DNA of 57,030 nucleotides. Source: Candidatus Latescibacterota bacterium. GTDB lineage: Bacteria; Latescibacterota; UBA2968. The stretch is from the NCBI GenBank assembly GCA_022824945.1, contig JAJDYX010000024.1, forward strand, positions 1 to 57,030, read 5' to 3'. A program made the position numbers and the translations under genes. Below, one piece after another: positions 54,789-57,030 of this stretch. Within the stretch, counting starts at the first letter, position 1. Every line of letters starts with the position of its first letter. The notes under the pieces are model-generated. The model did no database searches. It had not been told where the DNA came from and saw only the letters and a program-made list of their open reading frames with translations.

Positions 54789-56108
54789 TTACCCCCCCAA
54801 ATATTTGGGAAGAGAAGTCGCCATCTCGGGAAACGCGATCACGAGCGTCAGGCCAATCAGTTGAATAATAATAAACGGAATAATCCCCCGATAAATATGG
54901 CCCGTGCGGACCTCGGGCGGGGCGACCCCCTTCAGATAGAAAAGTGAAAAACCAAAAGGCGGGGTCAAAAAAGACGTCTGCAAATTCATCGCAATCAGAA
55001 TACCCAACCACAAAAGATCCACCTCCAACGCCACAAAAATAGGCGCCACAACCGGAACAATAATAAACGTAATCTCGATAAAATCGATAAAAAAGCCCGC
55101 CACAAAAATCATAACCATCACAAGCGCGAGAAACGCGCCCGGGCTCATATTCGCCGACAGAATCAGATTCGTCAAATACGCATCGCCGTGCATACCGCGA
55201 AACACCAGACCAAATGCCGTGGCCCCCACCAGAATAATAAAAACCATACACGTCAGATGCGTCGTCTCCGCCATCACGGCCTTCAGCGTCGCATAAGAAA
55301 ACTTCTTTTGCAACACCGTCAAAAGCGTCGCGCCAAACGCACCCACGGCTGCCGCCTCGGTAGGCGAAGCAACCCCCGCAAAAATAGAACCCAGCACCGC
55401 AACAACCAGAACAGCCGGCAAAATAAAAGCCTGAAAAACGCGCTTCACCATCGCCCTGCCGTGAAACTGCGCGAGTTCCTCCTCTGGCATCGCCGGTGCC
55501 CACTCAGACTTAAAAATCGCGACCAAAACGAGATAAACCACATAAAGCCCCACCAGAACAAACCCGGGCACCACAGCACCCACAAACATATCCCCAATCG
55601 AAACATTCAGCACACTGCCCAACAGCACCAGCACAATACTCGGCGGAATAATCTGCCCCAGCGTACCCGACGCCGAAATCGTACCCGACGCCACCTCCGC
55701 ACGGTATCCCCGCTTCAGCATCGTCGGCAAACTCAGCAACCCCATCGTCACCACAGTCGCGCCCACAATCCCCGTAGAAGCACCGAACAGCGCCCCCACG
55801 GCAACCACAGAAATCGCCAGCCCCCCGCGCAAATGACCAAAAAGCAGGGCCATAGTCTCCAGCAAATTCTCAGCCAGACCGGACTTCTCTAACATCACCC
55901 CCATAAACACAAACAAAGGCACGGCAATCAGCACATAATTCGTCATCACGCCCCAGATCCGCAGGGGCAAAAGATTAAAAAAAGCGGGACCAAACGTCAA
56001 ATAGCCCAGAATAAAAGAAACACCACCGAGCGTAAACGCAACGGGAAAACCGAGCAAAAGCAGAAGAAACAGAACACCAAACAAAATCAGGGGCATCGCC
56101 TCGATCAT
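54789..56108 (-). CDS. dctM: TRAP transporter large permease
   Basis: 439 residues, about 12 hydrophobic segments, the standard length for DctM. LLFLLLLGFPVAFTLGGVSF at the N-terminus, GASTGIVGATVVTMGLLSLP and FAGVASPTEAAAVGAFGA in the middle, and FLTPPFGFSLFYLKGVAPPEV near the end are family blocks. It carries the sodium- or proton-coupled transport of the ligand delivered by DctP. It overlaps the small permease gene by four bases. Confidence 0.93.
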   Translation of the reverse strand: MIEAMPLILFGVLFLLLLLGFPVAFTLGGVSFILGYLTFGPAFFNLLPLRIWGVMTNYVLIAVPLFVFMGVMLEKSGLAENLLETMALLFGHLRGGLAISVVAVGALFGASTGIVGATVVTMGLLSLPTMLKRGYRAEVASGTISASGTLGQIIPPSIVLVLLGSVLNVSIGDMFVGAVVPGFVLVGLYVVYLVLVAIFKSEWAPAMPEEELAQFHGRAMVKRVFQAFILPAVLVVAVLGSIFAGVASPTEAAAVGAFGATLLTVLQKKFSYATLKAVMAETTHLTCMVFIILVGATAFGLVFRGMHGDAYLTNLILSANMSPGAFLALVMVMIFVAGFFIDFIEITFIIVPVVAPIFVALEVDLLWLGILIAMNLQTSFLTPPFGFSLFYLKGVAPPEVRTGHIYRGIIPFIIIQLIGLTLVIAFPEMATSLPKYLGG

Positions 56109-56623
56109 CCACCCACCTCCTCATCCCGGATGGCAAGCAAAGACCGACACGCCAGCCCCAGACCCTGTAGCAACAGCAGAACAAAACCCAGCGGAATAGC
56201 CGCCTTCAGCACCCACCGCGCGGGCAGGCCCCCTGGATCGGGTGACGTCTCCCCAATGTGAAAAGCACTAACCACAAAATACTGTGAACTCACAATCACA
56301 ATAATGCAAAAAGGAATCAAAAACAGAACACTACCAATCAAATTCACCCACGCCTTCTTCCGAGCAGAAAACCGACTGTAAAACACATCCACGCGCACGT
56401 GTTGATCGTGCTTGAGCGAATAAGCGGCACCGAGCAAAAAAATAAGCCCGAACAAATGCCATTCCAACTCCTGAACAGCCACCAGGCTATTCTTCAGCAA
56501 ATACCGGGTAAAAACATCGTAACACACCACTGCAACCAGCACAGCCGTAAGCCACGAAACAACACGGCCAACGCGCTCATTTAGACCATCGACAAATCGG
56601 ATATATACTCTTAAAACCTGCAT
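56105..56623 (-). CDS. dctQ: TRAP transporter small permease
   Basis: 172 residues from the ATG at 56623, with GGAGAG five bases before it; the longer frame to 56647 would begin in a dispersed element. Four hydrophobic segments and WLTAVLVAVVCYDVFTRYLL plus QELEWHLFGLIFLLGAAYSLKHDQHVRVD match DctQ. It pairs with DctM in the inner membrane. Its upstream region is an inverted element (56640-56739). Confidence 0.9.
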   Translation of the reverse strand: MQVLRVYIRFVDGLNERVGRVVSWLTAVLVAVVCYDVFTRYLLKNSLVAVQELEWHLFGLIFLLGAAYSLKHDQHVRVDVFYSRFSARKKAWVNLIGSVLFLIPFCIIVIVSSQYFVVSAFHIGETSPDPGGLPARWVLKAAIPLGFVLLLLQGLGLACRSLLAIRDEEVGG

Positions 56624-56639
56624 AGACTCTCCAAAAAAA

Positions 56640-56739
56640 GCAACCACAGAAAAAACGCGAATGAGCGGTGTATAACTGGTTCAGGCCAGTTCATTTGAGC
56701 GTTTTACACAGAGTCACACAGATAAAAGGCTGTGGTTGC
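56640..56739. mobile_element. 100-bp inverted element with GCAACCAC termini (copy 3)
   Basis: Ends GCAACCACAG and CTGTGGTTGC are perfect inverted copies, with weaker pairing further in and a central near-palindrome ACTGGTTCAGGCCAGT. Shorter and more degenerate than copies 1 and 2. Confidence 0.6.
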
Positions 56740-56969
56740 TTGCATAACATCAAAATATATGGGAATTAGATACCAGAGCGGCCAAACTTTGCGCTACAGC
56801 GCGAATACCAGAAAATGGGTTGTTTGTCAAGCGTATTTTGTTATATTTTCAAAATATTGAACCTGGATAATATAATAAGAAGAATCATGAGTGGTCTGTC
56901 AAAAAAAATATTTGCCAATTGTGTTGGGATATCATAGACTACCTAAAAAGCCAAACAGGAGGTTTGTCT
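56740..56969. other. A+T-rich leader of a probable insertion sequence
   Basis: No gene is supported. The stretch is A+T-rich, unlike its surroundings. A TATAAT at 56871-56876 may be a -10 element without a good -35. The left end of the insertion sequence should lie here, but I cannot define its inverted repeat. Confidence 0.35.
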
Positions 56970-57030
56970 ATGCGTCGCAAGTTCCTACCCCCCGTTGTGC
57001 TGAGCAGACAAGAACGCGAAGCCCTTGAAG
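56970..57030 (+). CDS. probable IS630-type transposase, N-terminal fragment
   Basis: Twenty codons from an ATG preceded by AGGAGG, cut by the window edge. MRRKFLPPVVLSRQEREALE fits the start of IS630-family transposases (LS..ER..LE before the N-terminal helix-turn-helix). With so little sequence this is a suggestion only. Confidence 0.45.
   Translation, partial: MRRKFLPPVVLSRQEREALE

Overview
The window is a bacterial chromosome segment of moderately high G+C with mostly long, compact operons. No rRNA, tRNA or CRISPR array was recognised. The gene content (four PhyH-type dioxygenases, two sulfatases, a TRAP transporter, an apiosidase-like glycosidase, a haem/copper monooxygenase with a dockerin-like tail, sigma-54 control of a giant surface protein, dispersed palindromic repeats) fits a Gram-negative, polymer- and organosulfur-consuming heterotroph such as Latescibacterota or Poribacteria. 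That assignment is inference from gene content only; a C-terminal autotransporter barrel shows there is an outer membrane.

Layout. 1-5.7 kb is a defence-like or accessory cluster: a UvrD-type helicase running off the left edge, an Rpn-like nuclease, a TPR protein and an AlbA/Schlafen ATPase. 5.7-17.3 kb is catabolic: a PhyH enzyme; a four-gene operon (HAD phosphatase, uronate-isomerase-like amidohydrolase, redoxin, cytochrome/copper monooxygenase); a tandem PhyH pair; a broken MazF-type toxin-antitoxin locus; a DUF72 protein; a HicB-like orphan; a DUF5060/DUF4038 glycosidase; and a fourth PhyH followed by a tiny membrane protein. 17.4-23.3 kb holds two small membrane proteins, a tandem queF pair in which one copy has lost its catalytic residues, an unknown 388-residue protein, cysC, a cyclase and a SAF-domain oxidoreductase.

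23.3-39.8 kb is the most striking part. A soluble sensor kinase with a receiver domain and five PAS repeats is followed by an NtrC-family sigma-54 activator and then by a 3400-residue autotransporter built from about two dozen Ig-like repeats. Both the kinase-activator operon and the giant gene have perfect -24/-12 promoters. About 200 bp upstream of each lies a pair of GTTNC-N5-GCGAY sites with the same 19-bp spacing. This looks like a self-contained, autoregulated surface-adhesin circuit.

39.8-57 kb holds Uma2, acnA, a toxin-antitoxin-like trio, gpmI, a sulfatase/rlmB/DUF2231/NYN operon, a second sulfatase with a zinc alcohol dehydrogenase, an ECF sigma factor with a membrane partner, a DUF4160/HTH pair with a clear operator, a TRAP transporter split between convergent genes, and the start of a probable IS630-type transposase at the right edge.

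Three families of short dispersed repeats occupy many intergenic gaps: a 100-212 bp element with inverted GCAACCAC termini, palindromes followed by CCCCTAC, and GGATYGCGGC hairpins. In places they touch coding ends, including the gpmI stop codon.
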